Positions 24,209-34,799 of a stretch of DNA of 64,000 nucleotides are shown here, piece after piece (within the stretch, counting starts at the first letter, position 1; each line of letters starts with the position of its first letter). Source of the DNA: Spirometra erinaceieuropaei. Taxonomy: Eukaryota; Platyhelminthes; Cestoda; Diphyllobothriidea; Diphyllobothriidae. The DNA lies in the NCBI GenBank assembly GCA_902702965.1, contig CACRXP010000434.1, forward strand, positions 260,966 through 324,965. Reading direction: 5' to 3'. The translations under genes were made by a program, and so were the position numbers. Below the pieces are notes generated by a model that searched no databases, was not told the DNA's origin, and saw nothing but the letters and a program-made list of their open reading frames with translations.

Positions 24209-25370
24209 GGACTCTGGAGAATTGTGACATTGCACATTTGGCGCGTGCCCTCTCGCTAGTATCCCCTCTTAAGAGCGATCCAACTAACTGGCTAACAAGT
24301 AGTTCCACTTCGTTTAGTTTTCGACAGACGTGCGCGTGGGTCTCACGGTTCGGCGTGCGAACGCCCCTCCAGCGGCCACGCGCTTGATTACTCGGATCTC
24401 GTTAGAGGACGCCCGAAGCACGGCGCCTCCTCCCCCCTTCCTCCTCCTCCTGTCCTGACGATCGATAAGTCAGGAGATGGTCTCTGACATACAGATGGTC
24501 ACCGTGGCAGGACCGTATCGGCGCCGACAAGGGCGTCTGCACCCAATGTGACGTTGAGACGTCAAAACGCGTGCGCATGATCGATCAACAACGGCGCGAC
24601 TTCTTCACACGAAATGACGACTGTAGGGGAGTTCGAGCTAACGAGAGATGGGAATCTGGGGCTTTTGTGTGAAAGGCAACCACGCGTTCTTTTCAGAGGT
24701 GTAGACAAGCGCGCAAGAAGGTCACGACTGTCGAGCCGCCGCAAAGCATCATTCCCGGAATGTATCTGCTCCCCAAATTTTGAACGCACTGTGCTGTTAG
24801 ACTTCGATCAGTTTTCATGACCAAAAGCGGTCTGCGAGACGAAAAGATCATCCATATTTATTCTTCAATCGGCTACTGTGCATACTACAGGGACTTCTGA
24901 CTTCAGAGCCAAGGCAACACAGAAGCCGATATTGGGAAAGGCAATCATCACCCACGCCCTGAAATCCATGTGTTCATGGTTGACACTTGCTTTCATTGGG
25001 TAGACGACTGAATCTGATTATCGACCTTGGAATGACACTCTCGATAGTTTGCTCATTATATTTCCTCCTTTGGAGTATAGTGATTCAGTCGGCATTTGAC
25101 TATCTACTCCGAAAATGGTACATTTGAAACCTTGCTCAGCCTAATTATATGTTTAGTGCCAGCCTACACCACAAAACCACAGAAAAAGAAAACGTGGTTA
25201 CTGCAGAGGTCAACACAACTGGAGGTTTACTCCTATTAATATGCTATACAATTTAATACCAATAACGTACGATTACATGGAAAAGGTTAAATAATTAAAC
25301 GTTTCAGAACTCGGTAGAAGATGCACAATGTAGAAATGTGTGCGTACAAATGCGATGACATGATTAGGAC
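24209..25370 (+). repeat. 1.2 kb direct repeat of 21668-22850
   Basis: It shares in order GAGAATTGTGA, CTTAAGA.CGATCCAACTAACTGG, CGTGCGCGTGGGTCTCACGG, GATCATCCATATTTATT and TTACATGGAAAAGGTT..ATAATTAAACG with 21668-22850. The two blocks flank about 1.35 kb in direct orientation, which superficially resembles LTRs. The duplicated segment continues beyond 21668 and there is no gag/pol between them, so I do not call it an LTR element. Confidence 0.8.
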
Positions 25371-25429
25371 TGAGAAGCCATCATCGCATCAACTACGACC
25401 CTCAGCAGTGCACGCGAGAGCTGTTAATT

Positions 25430-25640
25430 ACTGTGCGCATGTGGTCCCGCGGCAGCTACATACTGTAAGTACTGCAATCTAAGTGCCTCCATCAGCCTTT
25501 TCTGCGACCGTCTCCGATGATGGATTTGAGTGACGATCCGGAACGCCAGACCAATAAGCTTCTTGTTCCACTGATCGCATCTTTTTCTTCTGAGCTGCTT
25601 CCTGGAACACACCCGTTCTCTTCAATCGGCATACTAAAAA
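25430..25640 (+). mobile_element. Diverged PLE-terminal fragment
   Basis: Matching landmarks are CGATGATGGATTTGAGTG, GATCCGGAACGCCAG, CCAATAAGCTTCTTGTTCC and CTGCTTCCTGGAACAC, all diverged from the terminal repeat at 29325-29636. The hammerhead-like core is broken (CCGATGA, GGAAC). Confidence 0.6.
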
Positions 25641-26680
25641 TATATATTCATAGATGGTTAAGGTATTTAGATTGAGAGTTCATTGGATGCGTGGGCAGTC
25701 AGAAGTAGGTATTGACACCGGAGTAGTCGGTGCATATGCCACTCGGGAACGGTGCACCTCCCGCATGAGGGATGTAGGAAAGTAGATTCGGTCTTGACCA
25801 GTTTAAGCAAGGGGACTGAAGCCCTGGTTTCCAGCCGATCGGATTACATGATAGAAGTTTACGCAATCAGCACCGAATCTGTTTACCTGCAATCCACGAA
25901 TGGCCTCCATAAATCAGTCAAACTGCAAGCCGGCGAAAGTGACTGCCGTAGATTGCCATGAGTAAGCATACCGAGACGCATCATCGCGTGGAGGCCGCCC
26001 GGCTACTTTAACAAAAGCTTTTAATTATTGTATTCGGCATCCTTGTAGCCCATTCATTTCAACTGAAATTGGTCGGGTGGCTGCTTTCAGCATTTTTAAA
26101 CCGCCTGAGTCAGTGTTCACCGATGTCTTCGCGAGGGTGCGAAACAAGTTGCTTCAACGAATGAACGGAACCCTTAGTAGAGACTGTTAATTACAGTTTC
26201 GGATACAATTGTCGCAATAAACGCCGTTTTGGGCGACGACCCGCAACATTCTTCCTCCATTCTGTTGTTTAACCGTTCTGTCGGATGTGATCTCGAATAC
26301 TCAAGGTCGCAATAAGGGGTGACTTTCACCTGTCTCTCTCTCTTTCGAAATGGTATAAGGTGATTTTAGTGTTTATCCTGCAGTTCGCATGAATGTGCAA
26401 GCTCGCTTCCCTAATTCCTTGCCGTTCCCGATCTCATACGACGGAACGACAGACCTGTGATAACATGACAGAGCCTTCAGTCGGAAGAGACCAGGTTTGA
26501 GACCGGTTTCCTAGTGACCCGATGCTGGGTTTTTGTTGGTTAACAAAGTCAATCAATCCAGAAACGATCACTCTTTCCTCCCTTTCTCTATACTGAGAAT
26601 ATTAACCAATTACTAATAATTCCTCACTGTCACGGGTAGGATGTCAACCAATCAGGTCAGGGGACGTATTCGTCCTCGTT
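25641..26680. other. Intronic DNA, no recognised element
   Basis: No long frame and no match to the other repeats in this window. Confidence 0.4.
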
Positions 26681-26681
26681 C

Positions 26682-26966
26682 AGGTCATCCAAACGGATAA
26701 AAAGTAAGAAATAGGTATTCCAGGCTCCTTACCAGTACTGGTAGCAGCTTCACTGGTAACTCTGCCCTGTGTAAACGTCTAAGCGGTCCCAAACTGGAAC
26801 TCACGGGGAAACTGAAATCACCTAGGACCACATTTTCAAGTCATCCAATCGGATAAAAAGCCAGAAATAGGTATTCCAGGCTCCCTTCACAGTACCGGTA
26901 GCCTCTTTACAGGCGTCTACGGGGGTCCCCAACTGGAACTCGCAGGAGAATTGAAATCACCTATAT
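26682..26966 (+). repeat. Tandem duplication, two units of 130-150 bases
   Basis: Unit 1 (26682-26830) and unit 2 (26838-26966) share GTCATCCAA.CGGATAAAAAG, AGAAATAGGTATTCCAGGCT, AACTGGAACTC and TGAAATCACCTA. The sequence resembles the body of the S2 SINE family, so a duplicated SINE is possible. Confidence 0.75.
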
Positions 26967-27171
26967 TCCCTCCTGCACCTAGGATCGTCCCATGAACATC
27001 TTTTTCATACCGCTTTGCAGAAAATGGGAGAGAACATCCACAGACGCTATTTTGGGATACTGACCAATTTATACTGATAAAAAATCACTGCAAATGCAGA
27101 TAGAGGGCACTCTGCTGTTTAGGGGAAGGATCTTTGGTCATTAATGGTTCACGACTTATTTTCTCTTCCAG

Positions 27172-27597
27172 TAATCTACTGTCCGAAGCTGCCTGACATC
27201 CTGGGGAGCCATCAGGTCGCGTACTCCTTCAAAGTCGACCAGGCAATCGGTGACACAGTCGCCATGGCAACAATCTCCTGTCCACCAGAGCTCCGGCTGA
27301 TGCCCGCCATTCTAAACTCTAGCACACCACCGGCACAACTTACAAGTGAGCAGACTCTTCAATGCGACTCTCATCTGAGGCGTTGGAGTTCTCCCATCCC
27401 CGTGGCTTGCCGAACTGTTGAAGAAATCTCAGAGGCCTACCAAGCCCCCAGACCGACCCAGCCGCCTCCGACGTCGACAGAGGTGTCTCGGACTTCGTGT
27501 TGCACAACCGAGGAACCTCTGGCTCCACCCATTGACTATCAGGAAAATCATACCGAAAGTCCCTCAAGCGATTCCATCCTTCCGAGTGGGTCTTTTG
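27172..27597 (+). CDS. Exon B: sushi/CCP domain and stalk
   Basis: The acceptor TTATTTTCTCTTCCAG starts the exon at 27172 and the donor TTTTG-GTGAGC ends it at 27597. Both junctions are phase 1, as is typical of extracellular module exons. The roughly 142 residues begin with a sushi (CCP) domain: Cys1 in IYCPKLPD, Cys2 in ISCPPELRL, Cys3 in LQCDSHL, the conserved Trp in RRWSSP and Cys4 in VACRTVEE. Sushi domains mediate protein binding in adhesion and complement-type receptors. The rest is a Pro/Thr/Ser-rich stalk with likely N-glycosylation sites NSS and NHT. The following exon encodes a membrane helix, so this part should face outside the cell. Which receptor family it belongs to is unknown. 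Confidence 0.85.
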
Positions 27598-27815
27598 GTG
27601 AGCACGCCATTTGCGTTGTTGATAGTTTCTTTCCTAATGTGGACCTTTCTGGTACTGTCTTCTACTCGTGCAGTTGGCTCAACACCTCCCTGATAATGAC
27701 GCTGTATGTTCTTGTAGTCGGCGATGGTTATCCTCGTCGGCTGCACTGAGTCTTCACAGTTTCATCCAGTCTACGCGGGTCGTGACCTCCTATTCGTCCA
27801 AAAAACTCATCTAGT
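27598..27815. other. Intron after exon B
   Basis: The frame reads on past the donor to 27749 before it closes. I see no other feature. Confidence 0.5.
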
Positions 27816-27819
27816 ATTG

Positions 27820-28190
27820 ACTCACTGGAGGGCAACTGCGCGAGACGGTTTGTTAGGAAAATGGTTTGTTCGAAGTGGCGCTCACCGATCGCGTTACGGA
27901 ACTCACTTGCCCCGTAATGCCCGGGGGGGGGGGGCTCCATCTGGAGCGCTGACAAAGGTCGCTCAATCTGGTAGTATTGTAGGCAGAATGGCATTACCGA
28001 CAAAGACAAGGAAGACTGGGATGGCCATTTCTGGCTTGTTAGCAGTCATCAGCCAACCATATCCTGCCCCGAGGTGTGTAATGCCTGGGACTGTATCCCG
28101 CGACCTGTTGGTGAGAAGTTCAGTAACCTACCCACTGAGCCAGGGGTTACCTCTAGTTCCTCAATTTGAAGGTAGTCATCTTCAGGTTAA
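27820..28190 (-). mobile_element. tRNA-derived SINE, family S2
   Basis: Read on the minus strand, the head GGCTCAGTGGGTAGGTTACTG and a B-box-like GCGGGATACAGTCCC lie near 28085-28145. The body follows with AGACAAAGACAAGGAAGACTGG-type sequence and GGCGCTCACCGATCGCG, all shared with 34360-34650, 34800-35055 and 50480-50815. A G run interrupts it at about 27907-27918. Confidence 0.7.
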
Positions 28191-29364
28191 CGAACGTAGA
28201 AGATCCGGGTCGGTAATGTGAGGAAGGGGACGCGCTCACCGGATCGAGGAAATTGTTTGACTGACGTTTCGAAGTGCTTGGGCGACTCTCCATTTTCAAA
28301 GCATTTAGTGCAAAACCGATCAGAATTTTGAATACACAACCGAATTAATTGGTCTTGGGCTGATCGATTTTTTTTTCTTTCGCTGCCTTGGTCTGCTGAC
28401 CGTCGTTTTTGAGTGTTGTTGGCCTCCTTTGTTGTGTGTCGTCACCTTAATTGGGGTTAGTTGCGTTTGTGTCCCCCTTTTGGGTGAATTATTCGACATT
28501 CTTAAGCTTCGTGTGACTGTCCTGTCTGGATGCCTGTTGATGGAGTTGGCATTTGAGTTCCAAGCCTCAAGTGTGAGACGTTCTGTTCGGCCTAAGACGG
28601 CTGCTCATTGAAAGTCAAACCTTCTCCGATGTGAGTCGCCAGCTGTGTGTCCGAAATACGTTTTTGTTTCAAAAAGATAAATTAAGTAGGTTTGTAAAAC
28701 TAATCAGTCTGCAGTATAATTCCATAGTAATTCAGTTACCTCAGGATGCCGGCTTTCGAACGGACTTCCTTCTGGCCACATGCAAAAATTATACTCTGTG
28801 AAAAATGACTACTTAAGTAGCATGCATTTTTTCTCATTGATTTTCGATGCCCTTAAGAATTCAATAATATTTCGTAGAAAACATGCATAAAAGTATTCAT
28901 TCTCTTGCTCATTCGGTAGAAAATTACGTCTTCTTATAATTTTATGCTTGAAGGAGGGTTATAATTCGGTTTTCAAAAACTTCTCCAATTGCCAAATAAT
29001 TTTGAATTTGCTCTACCGTTACACGTGCTTTCATTGTTACCAAACTACAAGCCCTATATTATCCGCTTACACAAAACCACACATTTCTCTACGATAAAAA
29101 ACCATGTAGGGTTCATAAAATTTAATAGTCGATTTGATCCATGTTGTTAACTTTACAAGCCACGTTGGTAAATGCAGAGATATCACGTTTTATAAACGGT
29201 CATTTCACTGTAATTAAAAGTCCGACAGTTAGAAAATTTTTTAAAACCGATTTATACCCCTCCTTCGATCATAAAATTAGAAGAAGACGTAATTTTCTAC
29301 CGAATGAGCAAAAGAATGAATATTGAAGAAGGATACACGATCGCCGGGACAAGGGCTTTATTAG

Positions 29365-29405
29365 CCTGACGTATCGGATTCCTACTCGAATCCATCATCA
29401 GAGAC
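29365..29405 (-). ncRNA. Mutated hammerhead-like core, - strand
   Basis: This is the mirror copy in the same palindrome: CTGATGA and the GGATTC/GAATCC stem are intact, but GAAAC has become GATAC. Loss of an invariant core A should abolish cleavage, so I predict that only the + strand motif of this pair could act. Confidence 0.55.
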
Positions 29406-29516
29406 AAAAGAGCAGAAACGGGTGGTTGTTGCACAAGGGGCTGCGGTATTTATAGGATGCAGTAGCCATGCTACCGCATAAACAACAACCACAACAACCA
29501 CTCGTTTCTGCTTCTT

Positions 29517-29560
29517 TGTCTCTGATGATGGATTCGAGTAGGAATCCGAAACGTCAGGCT
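29517..29560 (+). ncRNA. Hammerhead-ribozyme-like core, + strand
   Basis: The core CTGATGA (29522-29528) is followed by stem II GGATTC/GAATCC (29530-29535 with 29542-29547), six perfect pairs. Then come GAAAC (29548-29552) and the cleavage triplet GTC (29553-29555). Stem III would be only AC/GT, and stem I starts with GTCT paired to AGGC (one G-U). A type I hammerhead with a very short stem III in the terminal repeats is an established property of Penelope-like elements. Activity has not been shown here. Confidence 0.65.
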
Positions 29561-29915
29561 AATAAAGCTCTTGTCCCGGCGATCGTGTCTCCTTCTTCAA
29601 GACTACTTCCTGGGACTCGTCTCTTCGCTTCTATTGAGAATGAATATTTTTTTGTATGCTTCCCATGAAAAAAGATTAGAATTTTTGAGACATCGAAAAT
29701 CAATGAGAAAAATGCATGCTACATAAGTAGTCGCTTTTCACAGCACGTAACGTTTTGCATGCAGCTGGACAGAAGTTCGTTCGAAAGCCGGCAGCCTGAG
29801 GTAACTGATTTATTATAGACTTATGCTTCATGATTTTTAGGTTGACAATCCTACTTAATCAATTTTTTCAAAACGAAGACGCATTTAGGAATTTTGGTTG
29901 ACATTTCACGTACTG

Positions 29916-30390
29916 AACCAACTCGTGATTTGAAAGGCTGCCAGCCATGTACCCGGGTGGGACTGCAACTGCCCCTTCATAATTCGGTTTCGCAGCATCC
30001 TCACTCAGCTGACCTTTAAGCTCCCCTCATTTCACCAGATCGAAATGGGAGTATGGAGACCGGTTGTGTGTGTGGTACGCGTAGGCTGTCTGGTCAGCAT
30101 TGTTAGCCAATCCTCTTACACCTATCTCCGGTCGTCTTGACTGCGTCTCACCATCGGAACGCGATTAGTTCGAGGTCAGGAGGCCAGACAGATGCTGTGT
30201 AAGTTTACTTGATAATAAATAAATCCACGTACATATCCCCTTCTCACCTCTTGTGGAACGACTTACGATAACTGACTTACCAAATTGTCGATTGAATCCT
30301 ATTGCCGGACAATTTCCCGCATGCAGTGGTTTCCCGTGTGTCCAGTACTTATTGCCCTACAGTAGTAACCCCGTTTTTATCTTCTTACAG
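29916..30390. other. Intronic DNA before the membrane exon
   Basis: It contains GTGTGGTACGCGTAGG (about 30071-30086), nearly repeated at about 44480 (GTGTGGTACGCGTAGGTG), so another dispersed repeat probably lies here. The pyrimidine-rich end (TTTTTATCTTCTTACAG) is the acceptor for exon C. Confidence 0.45.
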
Positions 30391-30466
30391 CCGTCGTTGG
30401 CGCAGTGGCCGGATTCCTCCTGTGTCTTCTCCTCCTCATCATATTGCTTCTGGCGCTTCGAAAAAG
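30391..30466 (+). CDS. Exon C: single transmembrane helix
   Basis: The exon is bounded by ATCTTCTTACAG and AAAAAG-GTACCT. Starting in phase 1 (G from exon B plus CC) it reads AVVGAVAGFLLCLLL, then LIILLLALRKR. This is a hydrophobic helix of about 21 residues followed by an Arg-Lys-Arg stop-transfer, as expected for a type I single-pass protein. It ends in phase 2 (AG), which completes AGG with the first base of exon D. The phase agreement at both ends is strong support for the chain. Everything encoded downstream should be cytoplasmic. Confidence 0.85.
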
Positions 30467-30539
30467 GTACCTCATGCTTCATCCTACCTACTGCATTTCG
30501 GATTTTCTGGGATTTCATCGTAGCTCCTTGACTCCCCAT

Positions 30540-30790
30540 TTCCTTTCTGCTTCTTCTCCTCCTCCTCCTTCTCCTCCTCCTCCTCCTCCTCCTCCTCCTC
30601 CTCTTCTTCTTCTTCTTCTTCTTCTTCTTCTCCTCCTGCTCCTTCTCTTCTACCTACTCCTCCTTTTTCCCCTCTTCCTTCTGCTTCTACTCCTCCTCCT
30701 CCCCCTCCTCTTTCTCTTCCTTCTCCTCCTCCTCCTCCTCCTCCTCATCATCATCATCTTCTTCTTCTTCTTCTTCCTCCTCTTCCCATG
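30540..30790 (+). repeat. (TCC)n/(TTC)n pyrimidine triplet tract
   Basis: About 250 bases of imperfect TCC and TTC triplets with a few TCA. The poly-Leu and poly-Pro frames across it are artefacts of the repeat. It lies in the intron just after exon C. Confidence 0.9.
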
Positions 30791-32130
30791 CCTCTGATCT
30801 TTATCACCATTCTATACACCTCTTCCCCCCTCCTTAAAGATGGCCGTAATACTCAGTGAAGGAAGTGAGAAATGTCCTGTGAAATGAGCATGCCCCGGAC
30901 GTTTGCCTGCGGAGGAGTCTGCGTCTTACGGACTCCTTCACGTGAATGGCGCGAAAGCTAAATCACGACATCCAATCAAGAACGCGAGCTTTTGCCAAAG
31001 GGACCGGGGAGGGGAACTGCAAAGAATCCGTCAGCAGTAGCCCAGCCAGTGAGCGGTTAGAATGGGATCGAGCAGGATCCCAACCGCAGCTGAGGGTCTG
31101 GCGCCTGCTTTGCAAGTTTATACATGACAGGTCTATGGCGCACTGACGATTGGCGGTGACCGTGAAACAGCCGCCTGCTCCCTTGTTTAATTTCCGAGGA
31201 AATCAATGCGCGGACTTGAAGTGAATTCTTCGGAACAGACATTTTCGGGCTAGACCTGAAAGTTGAAATGAATGTTAGAGGAGAAAGCCACTAGTTGCTT
31301 TGGAATAACCGCACGTACGCTAGTGAGCATTCTGTGTAATTTGAAGGCAAATAAGTTTTTTGGGAAACGTAAAAAATTGTTGACTAGGTTTTCGACGCTG
31401 GTAACCCAGGTCGCTCAGTTCAGTTTATTGAGAAGAATGGGTGTAAGCCTTTGAGTACCCTGTTTGCAACGTAAAAAGTATGTGGTATACAGAAAAATGT
31501 TCTGGACTGAAATACTTCAAACCAGCCCATAATGGTAGGACAAAGTGGGAACGAGTTACAGGGGTTAGCTTGACTTATCATCGCTTTTGGTCATTTCGGA
31601 ACATAAATCTGTCAAGCTTCTTTTTATAACTCTGTATAAATGGTGATATCACAAAATCTGCGGGAAGGGCATCCCATGGTTCGGCCACTAGAACAGAGGA
31701 GGAGACATTCCGCACATCCAGCCTTGCCTGCTGAGTGCGCAGTTTTAACGGGTTACTTCGGTAGTTGGTCGTGATGGTGAATTCAAAAAGTCCTCATAGG
31801 CCCAGGCTGCAATCCAACCCCTTCAAAATGCGGAATGCTTGCAAGAGCTCCCCGCGAAGTTGCCTGTAACTCAAACGGGAAGAGGTTAATATTTACTAGG
31901 CGGGTTGCACAAGGAAAGTAGCTCTGAGACTCCAGACTTGAGAAAAGGCGCAAAAACTGTTGACATTTCGACATTCATTCGTTGTTTGCGCCAGTGAGCG
32001 GTCGCCGTGCGCGTCATTCTGCTTCGATTGAACTTCCACTCCTCTACTTCCCCCTGAAATTTTGTACACGGCATCTAACCCAGCGTGTCGATTGACACAT
32101 GGTTCGTCGGAGGATATGGCTTAGTTAGGT
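30791..32130. other. Intronic DNA, no recognised element
   Basis: Short frames only. Near 31330-31370 the sequence (TTTGAAGGCAAATAAGTTTTTTGGGAAACG) resembles, in reverse, 32725-32755, so a small dispersed repeat is likely. Confidence 0.4.
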
Positions 32131-32134
32131 GTTT

Positions 32135-32520
32135 TTCGCAACGGTTTGCCTGGCAGTATGTCGCGAAAGAAATAATGCGGGAAGAGGATTTTGACCTCCA
32201 ATGACGTTATCGATATTACAGTTTGGGGGGTTGGGCAGCGGTTAGAATTGGTGGTAGTTGGGTAGGTAGCTGTGCCTCCTAACGGTTTGCCTGGCAGTAG
32301 GTTTCGATAGGGGTTATGCAGGAAACGGCTTTTGACCTGCAAGGACGTTATTGATTTTAAAGTTGCCCGTTTTGGACTCAAGGTTAGGGTTTGGGCGGCG
32401 ATTAGAATTGGTGTTAGTTGGGTTGTTCTCGAAACTGGTGTTGGCAGGCTTGGGCTATGGTTTGGATTTGGATTTGGGGCTGGGGTTATGGTTTGGCTTA
32501 ACATTGCGGTTACGTCCGAG
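32135..32520 (+). repeat. Tandem 145-base duplication with GGTTAGGG-like tail
   Basis: CAACGGTTTGCCTGGCAGTA..., TTTTGACCTCCAATGACGTTAT and TTAGAATTGGTGGTAGTTGGGT (32138-32265) recur at 32281-32430 with small changes. The second unit then runs into degenerate G-rich repeats (GGTTAGGGTTTGGG, TTTGGATTTGGGGC). Confidence 0.75.
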
Positions 32521-32799
32521 TTTTGCTTCGATGCTTACGGGCTAGAGATTTCCCATTAATGGCATGAGTATGGCTGATGTTACGTTCGTGGCTAGCAATG
32601 ATCTCTCCCAAGGAGGTTATATTCCATACCCCTTGCCGCTAACTTTTTTTCTCACTTTGTCAGACCTGACGGCGGCCTGGGGAACCATCATCTAATATTT
32701 ACACAATAATTGTTTCTGCGTTTCCCAAAGAACTTATTTGCCTTCAAATTATATTTGTTGAAATGCCTTCCTTCAAATTTTATGTCTGCAACTGCTGCC

Positions 32800-32806
32800 A
32801 TTGTTG

Positions 32807-32840
<34 letters not shown>

Positions 32841-33165
32841 CACGGCTGCTGCTGCTACTACTACTACTTCTATTAATACTACTACTATTACTACTACTAC
32901 TACTACTACCACGGCTGCTGCTGCTGCTGCTACCACTTATATTACTACAACAACAACTACTACTACTACTACCACGGCTGCTGCTGCTGCTACTACTACT
33001 ACTATTAATACTACTACTACTACTACTACTACTATTACTAATACTACTACTACTACTACCACAAGTTGCACTACTGTCACTACTACCATTACCGCCCCTT
33101 CTACTACCTCGACTACCGCCACTTCTTTTATTATTACGATTACTGTGGCTACTGCCGCATATTTA
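32800..33165 (+). repeat. (ACT)n microsatellite with GCT interruptions
   Basis: A long run of ACT/CTA triplets broken by blocks of GCTGCT and ACC. It reads as poly-Thr, poly-Leu or poly-Val depending on the frame and strand, none of which is a real protein. It abuts the PLE that starts at about 33200. Confidence 0.92.
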
Positions 33166-33199
33166 TAAGCTCGACTCACAAATTACGATCCGTCGTGAC

Positions 33200-34360
33200 T
33201 AACAGATGCTTGAAGCATTCGTAACTGGTGCGCACTACAGACTGTAAATTTACAAGACAGATAGAACAACACATGCAATTTCGCATCGACCGGCGTCCTC
33301 TTCGGGTATTTGAAACTCTACAGGGGACCATCACGCATGTTTCCGAACTAGAGCGACTTAAAAACAAAAGTGTTCTAGACAAAAAGTGGGTGATCATTTC
33401 TAGAAAAAGTTACAATGACTCCAAGAAGGTCAATAACTCATCATCACGAGTACTAACGGCAAACAAAGAGAACGTGCTGAGCGAAGAAATGAAGTACAAT
33501 TCATCCGACTCCAACTATTTGAACTTTCTTGCCAGCTTCGAATCAATTATAACTTCGGCAGGTCTTACAGAGGAGGAACAATTTACTATTCACGACAACA
33601 CTGGACAGGCCTTGAAGAACAGAAACAACTTCTTGACTTTGTCTTGCAATGAAAAGACAGCATTAAAATCACTTAAAGCAGATTAAAACATCATTATTTT
33701 GCCCGCTGACAAAGGAGGCTTCACCACCATACTGAACAAGGCAGACTACACAGAGAAGTTGATAATACTTCTAAAGGACGAGCCCACTTACGAACCCCTG
33801 AATTCTGTCCCTACAAAATCATCGAAGTCACACATTGAAAAAATACTAAAGCGCCGTACAGGAAAGAAAGTGATTTCAGGAGTTCTGGCCAAATCCTTAG
33901 AACAAGCGGAACCCACAACTGCCAAGATAAATGGACTTCCTAAAGTGCAGAAACTGAAATCTATAGCCTTTGTTAAAATTAACCTAAAACTAAGGGTTTG
34001 TTATTTTGATAACATATTTATTATTGTCAAAAAAAACCAACCAGATCTGCTTCACAAATATTAACTCCACATTCCCAGGAATCAAGTTCACTTTCGAAAC
34101 AGAGGTTGATGGACAACTCCCATTTCTGGATGTCCGTGTACGTCTACAAATTGATGGACGCATTCACACTGCAGTTTATCGCAAAGAAACATATTCAGAG
34201 ATCATCTTGCATTTTGAGAGTAACCATCCCATCTCTTAGAAGAGGATTACTGTCTACAGCCTGTTAAATCGAGCCAAAATACACTGCTATGATGAAGAAA
34301 GTTACCAAGCAGTGGTGAAATACCTATTTAACTTATTTTCTCACAACGGGTACCCTCGTG
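33200..34360 (+). pseudogene. Penelope-like element with deleted RT centre
   Basis: The order of features is PLE-like. An N-terminal region carries LPADKGGFTTILNKADY (33697-33750; the ADKG motif starts PLE reverse transcriptases), then NGLPKVQKL (usually GLPK-H-K). The sequence then jumps directly to YFDNIFIIVKK (about 34000-34035), the degraded YVDD catalytic box, and QLPFLDVRV. A frame near 34290-34360 then reads NGYPRGLL. The catalytic motifs normally lying between GLPK and YVDD (roughly 100 residues) are missing, one Asp of the YxDD box is Asn, and a stop interrupts at 33684-33686. The GIY-YIG domain is absent; the element ends where an S2 SINE begins at about 34360. It is non-functional. 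Confidence 0.82.
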
Positions 34361-34650
34361 GACTTCTAAACCAACACGTCGCGTGTTCGAGGCTCGGGTG
34401 TTCCACACTTCGGGCTTGGGTATGGCTGGCTGACGACGGATAATGAGCCAGAAATGGCCATTCCAGTCTCCCTTGTCTTTGTCGGTAATAGCATTCTGTC
34501 TATATATCATGCGCCGCTGTGCGGCTGCTGGTTGGGCTCGAAAGAGAGCCATTAAGGCACAACGGAACGAGTGAGTTCCGTATGAACGATCAGTGAGCGC
34601 CCCCTACCATTACATATGTGTATATAAATGGTAGAGGTATTATACCGTGC
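34360..34650 (+). mobile_element. tRNA-derived SINE, family S2
   Basis: A decayed tRNA-like head (CGTGGACTTCTAA..., GTGTTCGAGGCTCG) is followed by a body shared in reverse with 50480-50815. Shared parts are TGTCTTTGTCGGTAATA, GCGCCGCTGTGCGGCTGCTGG, GGGCTCGA..GAGAG and GAGCGCCCCCTACCATT. It sits directly against the 3' end of the PLE remnant. Confidence 0.75.
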
Positions 34651-34740
34651 TCCCGACGTAGATACTAGCTAAAAACTCAGACACGTGTTTCGCCGATATT
34701 CTGCCGCTGCGTGACACAGCTGCGAGGGGTTCGGCTCTTC
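34640..34740 (-). repeat. Family X repeat fragment
   Basis: In reverse it reads ATATCGGCGAAACACGTGTCTGAG..TTTTTAGCTAGTA, matching 10965-11050 and 61560-61640. Confidence 0.6.
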
Positions 34741-34799
34741 AGTGGGTCACCCGGCGTCCTCTATGCGGTTTCTGATATGTGGACTCCAGGGAAGAATCA

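Larger units (their letters stand above)
29325..29636. mobile_element. Palindromic short PLE copy with 12-base target duplication
   Basis: The 12-base flanks AGAATGAATATT occur at 29313-29324 and again at 29637-29648, so this is an insertion with a target-site duplication. The inserted DNA is an inverted repeat. GAAGAAGGATACACGATCGC and the following 85 bases are mirrored by ...GCGATCGTGTCTCCTTCTTC. A non-palindromic tail (AGACTACTTCCTGGGACTCG...) follows. The arms match the terminal repeat linked to GIY-YIG coding sequence at 53 and 58 kb, so this is a non-autonomous PLE derivative made of terminal sequence in the inverted arrangement known for PLEs. Confidence 0.88.
28648..29915. mobile_element. 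Foldback element F2 split by a PLE insertion
   Basis: Left arm landmarks (TTACCTCAGGATGCCGGC, AAGTAGCATGCATTTTTTCTC, GGTAGAAAATTACGTCTTC) return inverted on the right (GAAGACGTAATTTTCTACC at about 29283, ATGCATGCTACATAAGTAG, GCCGGCAGCCTGAGGTAA). The right arm is cut at 29324 and resumes at 29637, with a 312-base insertion between. It has no coding capacity. Confidence 0.88.

Noticed and set aside
30405..30797. Long Leu/Pro-rich frame continuing from the membrane exon
   Set aside because: Only the first 21 codons are exon C. The rest is translation of the TCC/TTC tract past a splice donor.
32688..33202. Poly-Thr, poly-Leu and poly-Val proteins
   Set aside because: They are translations of the (ACT)n microsatellite in different frames.
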